Of a DNA stretch of 8,226 nucleotides, positions 1-5,067 are shown in pieces. Within the stretch, counting starts at the first letter, position 1. Each line of letters begins with the position of its first letter. Both the position numbers and the translations under genes were made by a program. The notes below the pieces were generated by a model, which did no database searches, was not told where the DNA came from, and was given only the letters and a program-made list of their open reading frames with translations. Source of the DNA: JAOUEA01 sp040511595 (GTDB taxonomy: Bacteria > Actinomycetota > UBA4738 > HRBIN12); NCBI GenBank assembly GCA_040511595.1, contig JBEVGU010000217.1, positions 1 to 8,226 on the forward strand, written 5' to 3'.

Positions 1-155
1 GGCAGCGCCTGGACCCCGAGACCGACGGATGGCCCGACTCCCGTCCGACCGTGCGGGAGGAGCTGGAGCGCCTCGGTGACCTCTCCCGGGACTTCGACTT
101 CCGTCAGGAACCGCTGCCGCCGCTCGTGCTCGATCCGTATCCGGGCATCGGCTGA
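1..155 (+). CDS. C-terminal 50 residues of an unidentified protein (truncated by window edge)
   Basis: An open frame enters from the left edge (first full codon at base 3) and ends at TGA 153-155, giving 50 residues. The tail is polar at first, with Asp, Glu and Arg, and then Pro-rich. It contains a short charged, probably helical segment (VREELERLG) and ends in LVLDPYPGIG. The codon choice (G or C in most third positions) matches the neighbouring genes, and a small hairpin follows the stop, so I read it as a real gene end. I do not recognise the family from this fragment. It converges on the tRNA gene. Confidence 0.55.
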   Translation, partial: QRLDPETDGWPDSRPTVREELERLGDLSRDFDFRQEPLPPLVLDPYPGIG

Positions 156-168
156 CCCCGCTCGGGTC
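154..168. terminator. Small hairpin between converging gene ends
   Basis: GACCC (154-158) pairs with GGGTC (164-168) around a 5-base loop. It starts inside the stop codon of the left-edge gene. On the minus strand it begins two bases after the tRNA CCA. No T-run follows, so any role as a bidirectional terminator is an inference from position. Confidence 0.3.
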
Positions 169-169
169 G

Positions 170-243
170 TGGCTGGGGCGCAAGGATTCGAACCTCGACT
201 AACAGGGCCAGAACCTGTCGTGCTGCCATTACACCACGCCCCA
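170..243 (-). tRNA. tRNA-Gln (anticodon CTG), CCA encoded
   Basis: Read on the minus strand, the full cloverleaf is present. A 7-bp acceptor stem (TGGGGCG with CGCCCCA) is followed by a D-arm with loop sequence TAATGGCAG. The anticodon arm is ACAGG-TTCTGGC-CCTGT, which places CTG at positions 34-36 and so decodes CAG (Gln). A 4-base variable loop and a T-arm with TTCGAAT in its loop follow (one G-T pair in its stem). The discriminator base is G, as usual for tRNA-Gln, and bases 172-170 encode CCA. Mature length is 71 nt plus CCA. The gene stands alone here and is divergent from the HU gene. Confidence 0.95.
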
Positions 244-256
244 AGGTGGCCCGGGC

Positions 257-262
257 ATGCTA
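257..262 (-). promoter_or_regulatory. Candidate -10 element for tRNA-Gln
   Basis: The minus strand reads TGCTAGCAT. The hexamer TAGCAT (complement of 257-262) ends 13 bases before the tRNA 5' end. This implies a start about 6-7 bases upstream of the mature tRNA and a short 5' leader. No convincing -35 is visible at 16-18 bases, so the call rests on the -10 hexamer and its position. Confidence 0.4.
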
Positions 263-275
263 GCAACGAGGCCGA

Positions 276-320
276 CGTGCGGCGAGCACGCCCTGGGCAC
301 TCGCCACGGTGCCTGCACCG
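276..320. other. Two small inverted repeats in the tRNA-HU intergenic region
   Basis: CGTGC-ggcga-GCACG occupies 276-290 and CGGTGC-ct-GCACCG occupies 307-320. Both have perfect arms. They lie between the divergent tRNA and HU promoters, the second about 25 bases upstream of the HU -35. Either could be an operator, but GC-rich DNA gives such repeats by chance fairly often. The rest of the 168-base intergenic stretch (244-411) shows only the promoters and the HU ribosome binding site. Confidence 0.25.
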
Positions 321-344
321 CAAGGCCGTTCGTGATGGGTCCGT

Positions 345-374
345 TTGACCGGCGCGGTCGGCGGCTACTACGGT
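345..374 (+). promoter_or_regulatory. Promoter of the HU gene
   Basis: TTGACC (345-350) is a good -35, followed after 18 bases by TACGGT (369-374), which fits the actinobacterial TANNNT -10. A start near 381 would leave a leader of about 30 bases containing the Shine-Dalgarno sequence. Confidence 0.6.
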
Positions 375-411
375 GGGGCGACGAACCCGGGAACGACCGG
401 AGGGAGCAGCC

Positions 412-702
412 ATGAACAAGGGTGGCTTGGTCGCAGAGGTCTCCATGCGGACCGGCCTGTCGAAGGCCGAGGCCGGCCGCGCGATCGACGCGGCGATCGA
501 CTCGATCCGTGACTCCGTCGTGCGGGGGGAACGGGTCACGCTCGCCGACTTCGGCACGTTCGAGCGCAAGCATCGGAACGAGCGGATCGCCCGGAATCCC
601 CGTCGGCCCGAGATCCCGATCGTGGTGCCCGCGCGAGACCTCCCTGCGTTCACGCCCGGCAAGGAGTTCCGCGACCAGGTCCTAAGCACCGACGGTCAGT
701 AG
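412..702 (+). CDS. hup: HU-family nucleoid DNA-binding protein
   Basis: 96 residues, the normal length for an HU/IHF monomer. HU dimers bind and bend DNA with little sequence preference, compacting the nucleoid and assisting replication, repair and transcription. The N-terminal helices (MNKGGLVAEV, then GLSKAEAGRAIDAAI) form the dimer core. VTLADFGTF (42-50) is the signature turn, and IARNPR (59-64) is the tip of the DNA-binding arm, with Pro63 at the position that intercalates into DNA. PAFTPGKEFRDQV closes the protein. The ATG at 412 is chosen over an in-frame ATG at 373 because it has GGAGGGAG at 399-406 and matches the family N-terminus. The upstream stretch would also overlap the promoter. 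There is no Lys/Ala-rich C-terminal tail, so this is a short HU rather than a mycobacterial HupB-like or HupS-like long form. Confidence 0.95.
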   Translation: MNKGGLVAEVSMRTGLSKAEAGRAIDAAIDSIRDSVVRGERVTLADFGTFERKHRNERIARNPRRPEIPIVVPARDLPAFTPGKEFRDQVLSTDGQ

Positions 703-724
703 TTCCGTCGACGCCGCCAGCTCG

Positions 725-747
725 CCGGCCCTGCCCACGGGGGCCGG
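725..747. terminator. GC-rich hairpin between HU and the converging cold-shock-like gene
   Basis: CCGGCCC (725-731) pairs perfectly with GGGCCGG (741-747) around a 9-base loop, 23 bases after the HU stop and 12 bases past the end of the opposing gene. No U-tract follows, as is common for actinobacterial terminator-like hairpins. It could serve transcripts from both sides. Confidence 0.5.
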
Positions 748-758
748 TGTCCGCCCGG

Positions 759-965
759 TCAGAACGTGACGAGACGGAGCCCGCGGGCCACTGGTCCTCC
801 GTCGCCGTCCTCGATCACGAAGTCGACCCGCTGTCCGAGGCGGAGGGTGAGGATGCCCGACCGCTCCAGCGACGCCGCGTCGATCGCCACCTCGGTGCGA
901 TCGTCCATCAAGAGCGAGCCGCGGCGGGCGTCGACATCGAAGTCCTTGATCGTGCCCTGGGCCAC
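759..965 (-). CDS. Cold-shock-domain-like protein with degenerate RNA-binding motifs
   Basis: 68 residues, the size of a CspA-family protein. The start MAQGTIKDFD aligns with the canonical CspA opening (G-x-V-K-W-F-N), and LRLGQRVDFVIEDGDGGPVARGLRLV aligns with the usual last strands (EGQ-V-F-...-GP-A-NV). The nucleic-acid-binding surface is mostly gone: the Trp after Lys7 is Asp8, RNP1 (KGFGFI) is R15-GSLLM, and RNP2 (VFVHF) is V26-AID. Only Phe9 remains of the exposed aromatics. A beta-barrel OB fold is likely, but RNA chaperone activity is doubtful. It starts at GTG 965 with GAGGAGA eight bases upstream, overlapping the cofC stop codon. It lies 13 bases downstream of cofC and is presumably co-transcribed and translationally coupled. 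I believe related proteins occur in other actinobacteria, but their role is unknown to me. Confidence 0.85.
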   Translation of the reverse strand: MAQGTIKDFDVDARRGSLLMDDRTEVAIDAASLERSGILTLRLGQRVDFVIEDGDGGPVARGLRLVTF

Positions 966-973
966 TGTCGTTG

Positions 974-980
974 TCTCCTC
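974..980 (-). promoter_or_regulatory. Shine-Dalgarno of the cold-shock-like gene, overlapping the cofC stop
   Basis: The minus strand reads TGAGGAGA here: the cofC stop TGA (981-979) runs directly into GAGGAGA, eight bases before the GTG at 965. This fixes the start and suggests that ribosomes terminating on cofC can reinitiate on the next gene. Confidence 0.7.
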
Positions 981-1623
981 AGGCTCGGGAGGCCATCCGC
1001 GCTCCCAGGTCGAGATCGCGGCAGACCTGCAACGTGCGCCCTTCGCGGTGCGACGTCAGCACGGTCAGGATATCGCTCGGGAGATCGAGATCGAAGGCCA
1101 GCTCCGGCGCGTCGACGACCGCCATGGGCGCGTCGGCCTCGGTGGCGGCCTGCAGGTGCCGGCGGTACGAATCGCGGCCGAACCTCGCCTCGATCACGCC
1201 GGGCGGCCGGCGGACCAGCAGGTTCGTGCCTCCCTCGTCCGCCGAGGGCGCCATCACAACGGCCCCCAGCGTGCGCAGCGCGCTCGTGAGCGCGTCGGCG
1301 CTCACGAGCGGCGTATCGGGCAGCAGCACCGCGAGCGTCTCGACCAGCAGGCCGGCGGCCTGTTCCTCGATCTGGCGGATCGCGTTGGTGAGGGGCGGGC
1401 GCTCCTCCACGACCGCGTGCGCTCCCCGGCCCAGGGCGATCTCGAGCACCGTCTCGTCAGGCGAGATCACCCAGGTGTGCCATCCGGCGAGGCCGAGGGT
1501 GATATCGAGCACGTCCTCGAGCATCGCGAGGGTGAGCGCCCCGCGTTCCAGGGGCGTGAGCAACGGGCCGAGACGACTCTTCGCCTCGGCGAGGGACTTG
1601 ACGGGCAAGGCGATCACGCGCAC
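979..1623 (-). CDS. cofC: CofC/FbiD, 2-phospho-L-lactate (or phosphoenolpyruvate) guanylyltransferase
   Basis: 214 residues, a usual length for this family. The cytosolic enzyme joins GTP to 2-phospho-L-lactate (archaeal type) or phosphoenolpyruvate (mycobacterial FbiD) to give the activated precursor that CofD/FbiA transfers to Fo in coenzyme F420 synthesis. The fold is MobA-like NTP transferase. Visible motifs are PVKSLAEAKSRL (7-18, the nucleotide-binding loop with Lys and Arg), LLPDTPLV (100-107, with the metal-binding Asp103), GGTNLLVRRPP (131-141) and RFGRDSYRRHL (148-158), then FDLDLPSDI (177-185), the acidic C-terminal motif. It starts at GTG 1623. There is no Shine-Dalgarno sequence, but TAGGCT ends exactly 7 bases upstream, so the mRNA is probably leaderless. 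It is divergent from plsC and followed by the cold-shock-like gene. Other F420 genes are not in the window. Which of the two phospho-substrates it uses cannot be told from sequence alone. Confidence 0.92.
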   Translation of the reverse strand: MRVIALPVKSLAEAKSRLGPLLTPLERGALTLAMLEDVLDITLGLAGWHTWVISPDETVLEIALGRGAHAVVEERPPLTNAIRQIEEQAAGLLVETLAVLLPDTPLVSADALTSALRTLGAVVMAPSADEGGTNLLVRRPPGVIEARFGRDSYRRHLQAATEADAPMAVVDAPELAFDLDLPSDILTVLTSHREGRTLQVCRDLDLGARMASRA

Positions 1624-1630
1624 GGGCGGC

Positions 1631-1667
1631 AGCCTAGCGCGTGGCCGGCGCCTGCCCGCGGTAGGCT
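1631..1667. promoter_or_regulatory. Divergent promoter region with mirrored TAGGCT -10 elements (cofC and plsC)
   Basis: On the minus strand TAGGCT (1636-1631) lies 7 bases before the cofC GTG. On the plus strand TAGGCT (1662-1667) lies 44 bases before the plsC GTG. The hexamers form an inverted repeat with a 25-base centre, so any -35 contacts for one promoter would lie in the spacer of the other, and the two may compete for polymerase. No TTGACA-like -35 is evident for either. Confidence 0.5.
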
Positions 1668-1700
1668 CTGCGCCGGCCGGACGGCTTACGGGTGACCACG

Positions 1701-1706
1701 AGGAGG
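1701..1706 (+). promoter_or_regulatory. Ribosome binding site deciding the plsC start
   Basis: A perfect AGGAGG sits five bases before the GTG at 1712. The same frame stays open far upstream (to 971), but that stretch is the antisense of cofC. This site and the family N-terminus place the true start at 1712. Confidence 0.8.
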
Positions 1707-1711
1707 TACCG

Positions 1712-2392
1712 GTGGGGGAGCCCTGGTACTACGTCGCGATGGCCGTGGCGATCCACCCGGTGCGAGCGTGGTTCGACCTGCGGTACGAGGGGCTCGAGCA
1801 CATCCCGCGCACCGGCCCCGCCATCATCGCCTGCAACCACATCTCCTACCTCGATCCGCTCACCACCGCGTCGGCGGTCGTGGAGGCCGGCCGGCGGCCA
1901 CGGTTCCTCGCGAAGGACGACCTGTTCCGGATCCCCGTCGTGGGAACGGTCATCCGAGGGACGCGGCAGATCCCGGTGGCTAGGGGAACAGGCTCCGCGA
2001 CCGCCGCCTTGGCCGCCGCTGAGCGGTCGCTCGCCCAGGGCGAGATCGTAGTGATCTACCCGGAGGGGACCGTGACGACGCGCCCGGACCATCTGCCGAT
2101 GCAGGGCAAGACCGGGGTGGCCAGGCTCGCGCTGTCCTCGGGCGTGCCGATCATCCCCCTCGCGAGCTGGGGCTCGCAGGCCGTGTGGCAGAAGTCCGGC
2201 AAGGGAAGCCTGAAGCTCGGCCGCCCGGTGTGCATGCGGGCGGGACGTCCCATCGAGCCATCGGTCGAGCCGGGGGAGGCGGTCGACGGCGAGGTGACGC
2301 GAGCGGCGACCGCCGAGGTCATGGCGGTGCTCACCGCGATGGTGCAGGACCTGCGGGCCGCGTATCCGAGGTCGTGGTCGGACGACGGGTAG
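1712..2392 (+). CDS. plsC: 1-acyl-sn-glycerol-3-phosphate acyltransferase (PlsC family)
   Basis: 226 residues, a typical length for actinobacterial PlsC proteins. It transfers an acyl chain to lysophosphatidic acid to make phosphatidic acid at the inner face of the membrane. The four family blocks are in order: NHISYLDP (42-49), giving the HX4D catalytic pair His43 and Asp48; GTRQIPVARGT (83-93), with the Arg implicated in phosphate binding; YPEGTVT (116-122); and GVPIIPL (144-150) with the conserved Pro. The N-terminal YYVAMAVAIHPVRAWF can lie on or in the membrane, but there is no clear second transmembrane helix. It starts at GTG behind a perfect AGGAGG. It ends at TAG 2390-2392, which is part of the next gene's -10 element. 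The acyl and lipid substrates are inferred from the family, and a broader lysophospholipid role is possible. Confidence 0.92.
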   Translation: MGEPWYYVAMAVAIHPVRAWFDLRYEGLEHIPRTGPAIIACNHISYLDPLTTASAVVEAGRRPRFLAKDDLFRIPVVGTVIRGTRQIPVARGTGSATAALAAAERSLAQGEIVVIYPEGTVTTRPDHLPMQGKTGVARLALSSGVPIIPLASWGSQAVWQKSGKGSLKLGRPVCMRAGRPIEPSVEPGEAVDGEVTRAATAEVMAVLTAMVQDLRAAYPRSWSDDG

Positions 2393-2395
2393 GCT
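2390..2395 (+). promoter_or_regulatory. -10 element TAGGCT overlapping the plsC stop, leaderless start of the PLP enzyme
   Basis: TAGGCT begins with the plsC stop codon TAG and ends 7 bases before the ATG at 2403. The spacing is the one expected when transcription starts at the A of ATG. The same hexamer and spacing precede cofC. The only purine run before the ATG (GAGG, one base away) is too close to act as a Shine-Dalgarno sequence. No good -35 is seen. Confidence 0.5.
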
Positions 2396-2402
2396 CCGAG
2401 GC

Positions 2403-3584
2403 ATGAACGACGCACGAGGGTTCTCGACCCGGGCGGTGCACGGACCCACGCCGCCGCCGGTGGAGCAGGAGACCCCCAGCGTGCCGCTGTATCAGACATC
2501 GACGTTCCGGTTCGCCGATTCCGAGGCCTACGCAGACACGATTGCGTTCCGCTCGCCCGGCTACACCTACACCCGGGGGTACGGCAACCCGACGGTCGCC
2601 GCCTTCGAGGCGCAGATGGCGTCGCTCGAGGGCACCGAGGCGGCGTTCGGCTTCGCGTCGGGCATGGCGGCGATCCATTCGGTGCTCGCCGCGCATGCGG
2701 GAGCCGGGGACCGGGTCGTGCTCAGCACCGAGCTGTACGGAGGCACGTACTCGCTCGCGACGCACGTGTTGCCGCGCAATAGCGTCGAGGTCACGTTCGT
2801 CGATCCCCACGATCTCGACGCGGTGCGGGCAGCGCTTCGGGGCGCCTCGCTCTTCCATGTGGAGTCGATCGCGAACCCCAACGTCACCGTCGCGGATCTC
2901 CAGGCGCTGGGCGCGGCGTGCGAGGAGGCGGAGGTGCCCGCGTCCGTCGACAACACGTTCGCCTCGCCGTACTTGTGCGCCCCGGCTGCCTACGGGTTCG
3001 AATTCGTGTGCCACTCGGCCACGAAGTACGTGGGGGGGCACCACGACCTGATCGCGGGCGTCGTGTGCACGAGCGAGGCGGGGCGGGCGCGCCTGCGCGA
3101 CGTGGCGATCGACACCGGTGGCACGATGGCGCCCTTCGAGGCCTGGCTCTGCCTCCGCGGCCTGATGACCCTGGGGCTGCGCATGGACCGGCATTGCGCG
3201 AACGCGATGGCGCTCGCCTCGGCGCTCGAGGGGCACCAGAAGGTGGAGCGGGTGCGGTATCCGGGGCTCGAGTCACATCCCCAGCACGAGGTGGCGGCGC
3301 GGCAGTTCGCTCACGGGTTCGGCGGCATGCTCGCGCTCGAGATCGCCGGGGGCGTCGACGGCGGACAGCGGTTCTGCGACGCCCTGGAACTCGCCTGGGT
3401 CGCCACCAGCCTCGGCGGCACGCACACCCTGGTGGGGCACGCGGCGTCGACGACCCACCGCCAGATGGATCCCGAGGCGCGGCGGGCGGCGGGCATCGCA
3501 GACGGCCTGGTGCGGGTGAGCCTCGGCATCGAGGACGCCGACGACATCGTCGAGGACGTCGAGCGGGCGCTGGAGAAGGTGTGA
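2403..3584 (+). CDS. Gamma-family PLP-dependent sulfur amino acid enzyme (cystathionine gamma-synthase / gamma-lyase / methionine gamma-lyase group)
   Basis: 393 residues, the usual length for the Cys/Met metabolism PLP family. These enzymes do gamma- or beta-elimination or replacement on homocysteine, cystathionine, methionine or activated homoserine in the cytosol. Visible motifs are YTYTRGYGNPTVAAFE (59-74, contacts the cofactor phosphate), FASGMAAIHSV, ELYGGTY (with Tyr112, which stacks on PLP), SVDNTFASPY (the Asp that binds the pyridine nitrogen) and HSATKYVGGHHD (with the Schiff-base Lys208). Near the end come GGTHTLVGHAASTTH and GLVRVSLGIED. Gly114 occupies the site where classic methionine gamma-lyases have Cys116, which argues against a specialised Met lyase. 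I cannot separate synthase, lyase and sulfhydrylase by eye. It lies 10 bases after plsC, probably with its own leaderless promoter, and overlaps ddl by GTGA. Confidence 0.9.
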   Translation: MNDARGFSTRAVHGPTPPPVEQETPSVPLYQTSTFRFADSEAYADTIAFRSPGYTYTRGYGNPTVAAFEAQMASLEGTEAAFGFASGMAAIHSVLAAHAGAGDRVVLSTELYGGTYSLATHVLPRNSVEVTFVDPHDLDAVRAALRGASLFHVESIANPNVTVADLQALGAACEEAEVPASVDNTFASPYLCAPAAYGFEFVCHSATKYVGGHHDLIAGVVCTSEAGRARLRDVAIDTGGTMAPFEAWLCLRGLMTLGLRMDRHCANAMALASALEGHQKVERVRYPGLESHPQHEVAARQFAHGFGGMLALEIAGGVDGGQRFCDALELAWVATSLGGTHTLVGHAASTTHRQMDPEARRAAGIADGLVRVSLGIEDADDIVEDVERALEKV

Positions 3585-4705
3585 CGGCGCGGCGACGCGT
3601 CCTCGTGTTGTTCGGAGGACGTTCCGCGGAGCACGAGATCAGCTGCATCTCGGCCCGCTCGGTCATCGATGCGCTCGACCCCGAACTGTTCGAGGTGGTG
3701 CCGGTCGGCATCACCCGAGAGGGCCGGTGGCACCTGCTGCCCGGCCCACCCGCGCTGCCGGCCGAGACCGGCCACATGCCGCAGGTCGTCGAGGGCCCGG
3801 GCTCGGGCGTGGTGCTCGCGGGCGAAGGTGCTTCTCGGGAGCTCGTCGCCGCCGACGGCAGTCGCGCGAAGGTCGACGTCGTGCTGCCCGTGCTGCACGG
3901 GCCCATGGGGGAGGACGGCGCGGTGCAAGGCATGTTCGAGCTCGCGGACGTTCCGTACGTGGGCGCCGGGGTCCTGGGCTCGGCGATCGGCATGGACAAG
4001 GCGATCCAGAAGGTGCTGTTCACGGCGGCCGGCTTGCCCGTCGGCCCGTGGGACGTCGTCCGCGAACCTGAATGGCTCGAGGATCCGGAGGGCGTCGCCG
4101 CCCGGGTCGGGGCGCTCGGGTATCCGGTGTTCGCGAAGCCCGCCACCCTCGGGTCGTCGGTCGGCATCTCGAAGGTGCACGACGCCGCCGAGCTCGCGGC
4201 GTCGATGGCCGAGGCGTTCCGGTACGCCCGGAAGGCCGTGGTCGAGCAGGGGTTCGAAGGGGTGCGTGAGATCGAGTGCGCGGTCATCGGCAACGACGAC
4301 CCGGTCGCTTCGGTCTGTGGTGAGATCGTGCCGACCGGACACGAATTCTACGACTACGTCTCGAAGTATCTCGACGATGAGGGCGCGCGCCTCGACATCC
4401 CGGCGCGTCTCGACCCCGCGGTGCAGGCACGAGTGCAGCGCATGGCCGTGACCGCGTTCCGCGCGGTCGAATGCTGGGGCATGGCCCGGGTGGACTTCTT
4501 CCTGCGGGGCGACGAGCTGTTCGTCAACGAGATCAACACGATCCCGGGGTTCACGTCGATCAGCATGTACCCGAAGCTGTGGGAGGTCAGCGGCCTGGCC
4601 TACGGTGACCTCATCGAGCGGTTGATCGATCTCGCCGTGGAACGGCACGAGGCCGAGCGGGACAAACGCACGACCGCGCCGGAGCTGGAACCGCCGGCCG
4701 GCTGA
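3581..4705 (+). CDS. ddl: D-alanine--D-alanine ligase
   Basis: 374 residues, a normal length. It couples ATP hydrolysis to joining two D-alanines in the cytosol, giving the terminus of the peptidoglycan stem peptide (the step before MurF). It is an ATP-grasp enzyme. LFGGRSAEHEIS (10-21) supplies catalytic Glu17, and LHGPMGEDG begins at 105. ATLGSSVGIS contains Ser193, corresponding to the active-site Ser of E. coli DdlB. EFYDYVSKY (255-263) has the Lys-Tyr pair typical of D-Ala-D-Ala specificity rather than D-Ala-D-Lac. NEINTIPGFTSISMYP (from 316) holds the Mg2+ ligands Glu317 and Asn319. The GTG start at 3581 overlaps the previous stop as GTGA, with GGAG five bases before it, so translation is probably coupled. 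The last 20 or so residues are a charged, Pro-ending tail beyond the fold. Confidence 0.96.
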   Translation: MTARRRVLVLFGGRSAEHEISCISARSVIDALDPELFEVVPVGITREGRWHLLPGPPALPAETGHMPQVVEGPGSGVVLAGEGASRELVAADGSRAKVDVVLPVLHGPMGEDGAVQGMFELADVPYVGAGVLGSAIGMDKAIQKVLFTAAGLPVGPWDVVREPEWLEDPEGVAARVGALGYPVFAKPATLGSSVGISKVHDAAELAASMAEAFRYARKAVVEQGFEGVREIECAVIGNDDPVASVCGEIVPTGHEFYDYVSKYLDDEGARLDIPARLDPAVQARVQRMAVTAFRAVECWGMARVDFFLRGDELFVNEINTIPGFTSISMYPKLWEVSGLAYGDLIERLIDLAVERHEAERDKRTTAPELEPPAG

Positions 4706-4712
4706 AGCCGGC
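4697..4712. terminator. Hairpin with the ddl stop codon in its loop
   Basis: GCCGGC (4697-4702), loop TGAA, GCCGGC (4707-4712). The ddl TGA at 4703-4705 lies wholly in the tetraloop, and the stem is all G-C with one possible extra G-T pair. No T-run follows. It sits between ddl and the converging RAM-domain gene and could terminate transcripts from either side. The remaining intergenic bases to 4753 hold only a further short GCCG/CGGC repeat. Confidence 0.45.
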
Positions 4713-4753
4713 TCGGATCGTGGCCCGGCCCCGCCGCCCGGACGGCGAGGCAG

Positions 4754-4987
4754 TTACAGGTGGACGACCGGGCAGGTGAGGGTCCGGGTGATGCCCTCGA
4801 CCGCCTGGATGCGGGCGACGACCAACTTGCCGAGCTCGTCGACGGTTTTCGCCTCGGCCCGCACGATCACGTCGTAGGGTCCGGTCACGTCCTCGGCTTC
4901 GGCCACGCCGGGGATCGCCCGAACGGCATCGGCGACCGACGCTGCCTTGCCCACCTCGGTCTGGATCAGGATGTACGCGTGCACCAC
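4754..4987 (-). CDS. Stand-alone Lrp/AsnC ligand-binding (RAM) domain protein
   Basis: 77 residues with only the alpha/beta RAM domain of Lrp/AsnC regulators; there is no helix-turn-helix. The opening YILIQTEVGK, the middle IPGVAEAEDVTGPYDVIVRAEA and the end VEGITRTLTCPVVHL are the hallmarks. In this family the domain assembles into dimers or larger rings that bind amino acids at the interface. Stand-alone versions may sense amino acids or partner with full-length Lrp proteins, but a specific job is not established here. The start is the first of two adjacent GTG codons (4987), because AGGGG lies seven bases upstream. The frame runs on to an upstream ATG at 5044, but that stretch contains the promoter and does not match the family. 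It converges on ddl and is divergent from the phosphoribosyltransferase. Confidence 0.9.
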   Translation of the reverse strand: MVHAYILIQTEVGKAASVADAVRAIPGVAEAEDVTGPYDVIVRAEAKTVDELGKLVVARIQAVEGITRTLTCPVVHL

Positions 4988-5021
4988 CGGGCTTCCCCTT
5001 CCTGGCGTCGTGAGGAGGCTG

Positions 5022-5051
5022 ATGCTAGCCGTGGACGCGCGCACGACGCAA
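5022..5051 (-). promoter_or_regulatory. Promoter of the RAM-domain gene
   Basis: On the minus strand TTGCGT (5051-5046) is followed after 18 bases by TAGCAT (5027-5022). Transcription would start near 5015 and leave a leader of about 28 bases that contains the AAGGGGAAG ribosome binding site. Confidence 0.5.
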
Positions 5052-5061
5052 CGCGCATCAT
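5032..5061 (+). promoter_or_regulatory. Candidate promoter of the phosphoribosyltransferase gene, leaderless
   Basis: TGGACG (5032-5037), an 18-base spacer, then CATCAT (5056-5061), six bases before the GTG at 5068. The hexamers are imperfect. The purine run GAGGGG runs straight into the start codon, too close to be a Shine-Dalgarno sequence, so a leaderless mRNA is likely. It overlaps the opposing promoter almost completely. Confidence 0.35.
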
Positions 5062-5067
5062 CGAGGG

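Noticed and set aside
373..411. Earlier in-frame ATG for the HU gene
   Set aside because: It overlaps the -10 element, has no ribosome binding site and adds residues foreign to HU. The ATG at 412 has GGAGGGAG at the right distance.
766..1711. Plus-strand frames of up to about 309 codons, and the upstream extension of the plsC frame to 971
   Set aside because: They lie antisense to cofC and the cold-shock-like gene, both of which have clear family motifs. The AGGAGG at 1701-1706 sets the plsC start.
2918..3580. Extension of the ddl frame upstream of 3581
   Set aside because: It overlaps the whole second half of the PLP enzyme, has an Arg/Gly-rich shadow composition, and the ligase family starts with the FGGRSAEHEIS region just after 3581.
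2884..4648. Long open frames on the minus strand opposite the PLP enzyme and ddl (up to 469 codons)
   Set aside because: They mirror strongly supported genes, are rich in Arg, Pro, Ser and Ala as expected for antisense reading of high-GC codons, show no domain, and lack ribosome binding sites.
4988..5044. Longer N-terminus for the RAM-domain protein from an ATG at 5044
   Set aside because: The added 19 residues contain the promoter and ribosome binding site and do not resemble a helix-turn-helix. The family starts at VHAYILIQ.
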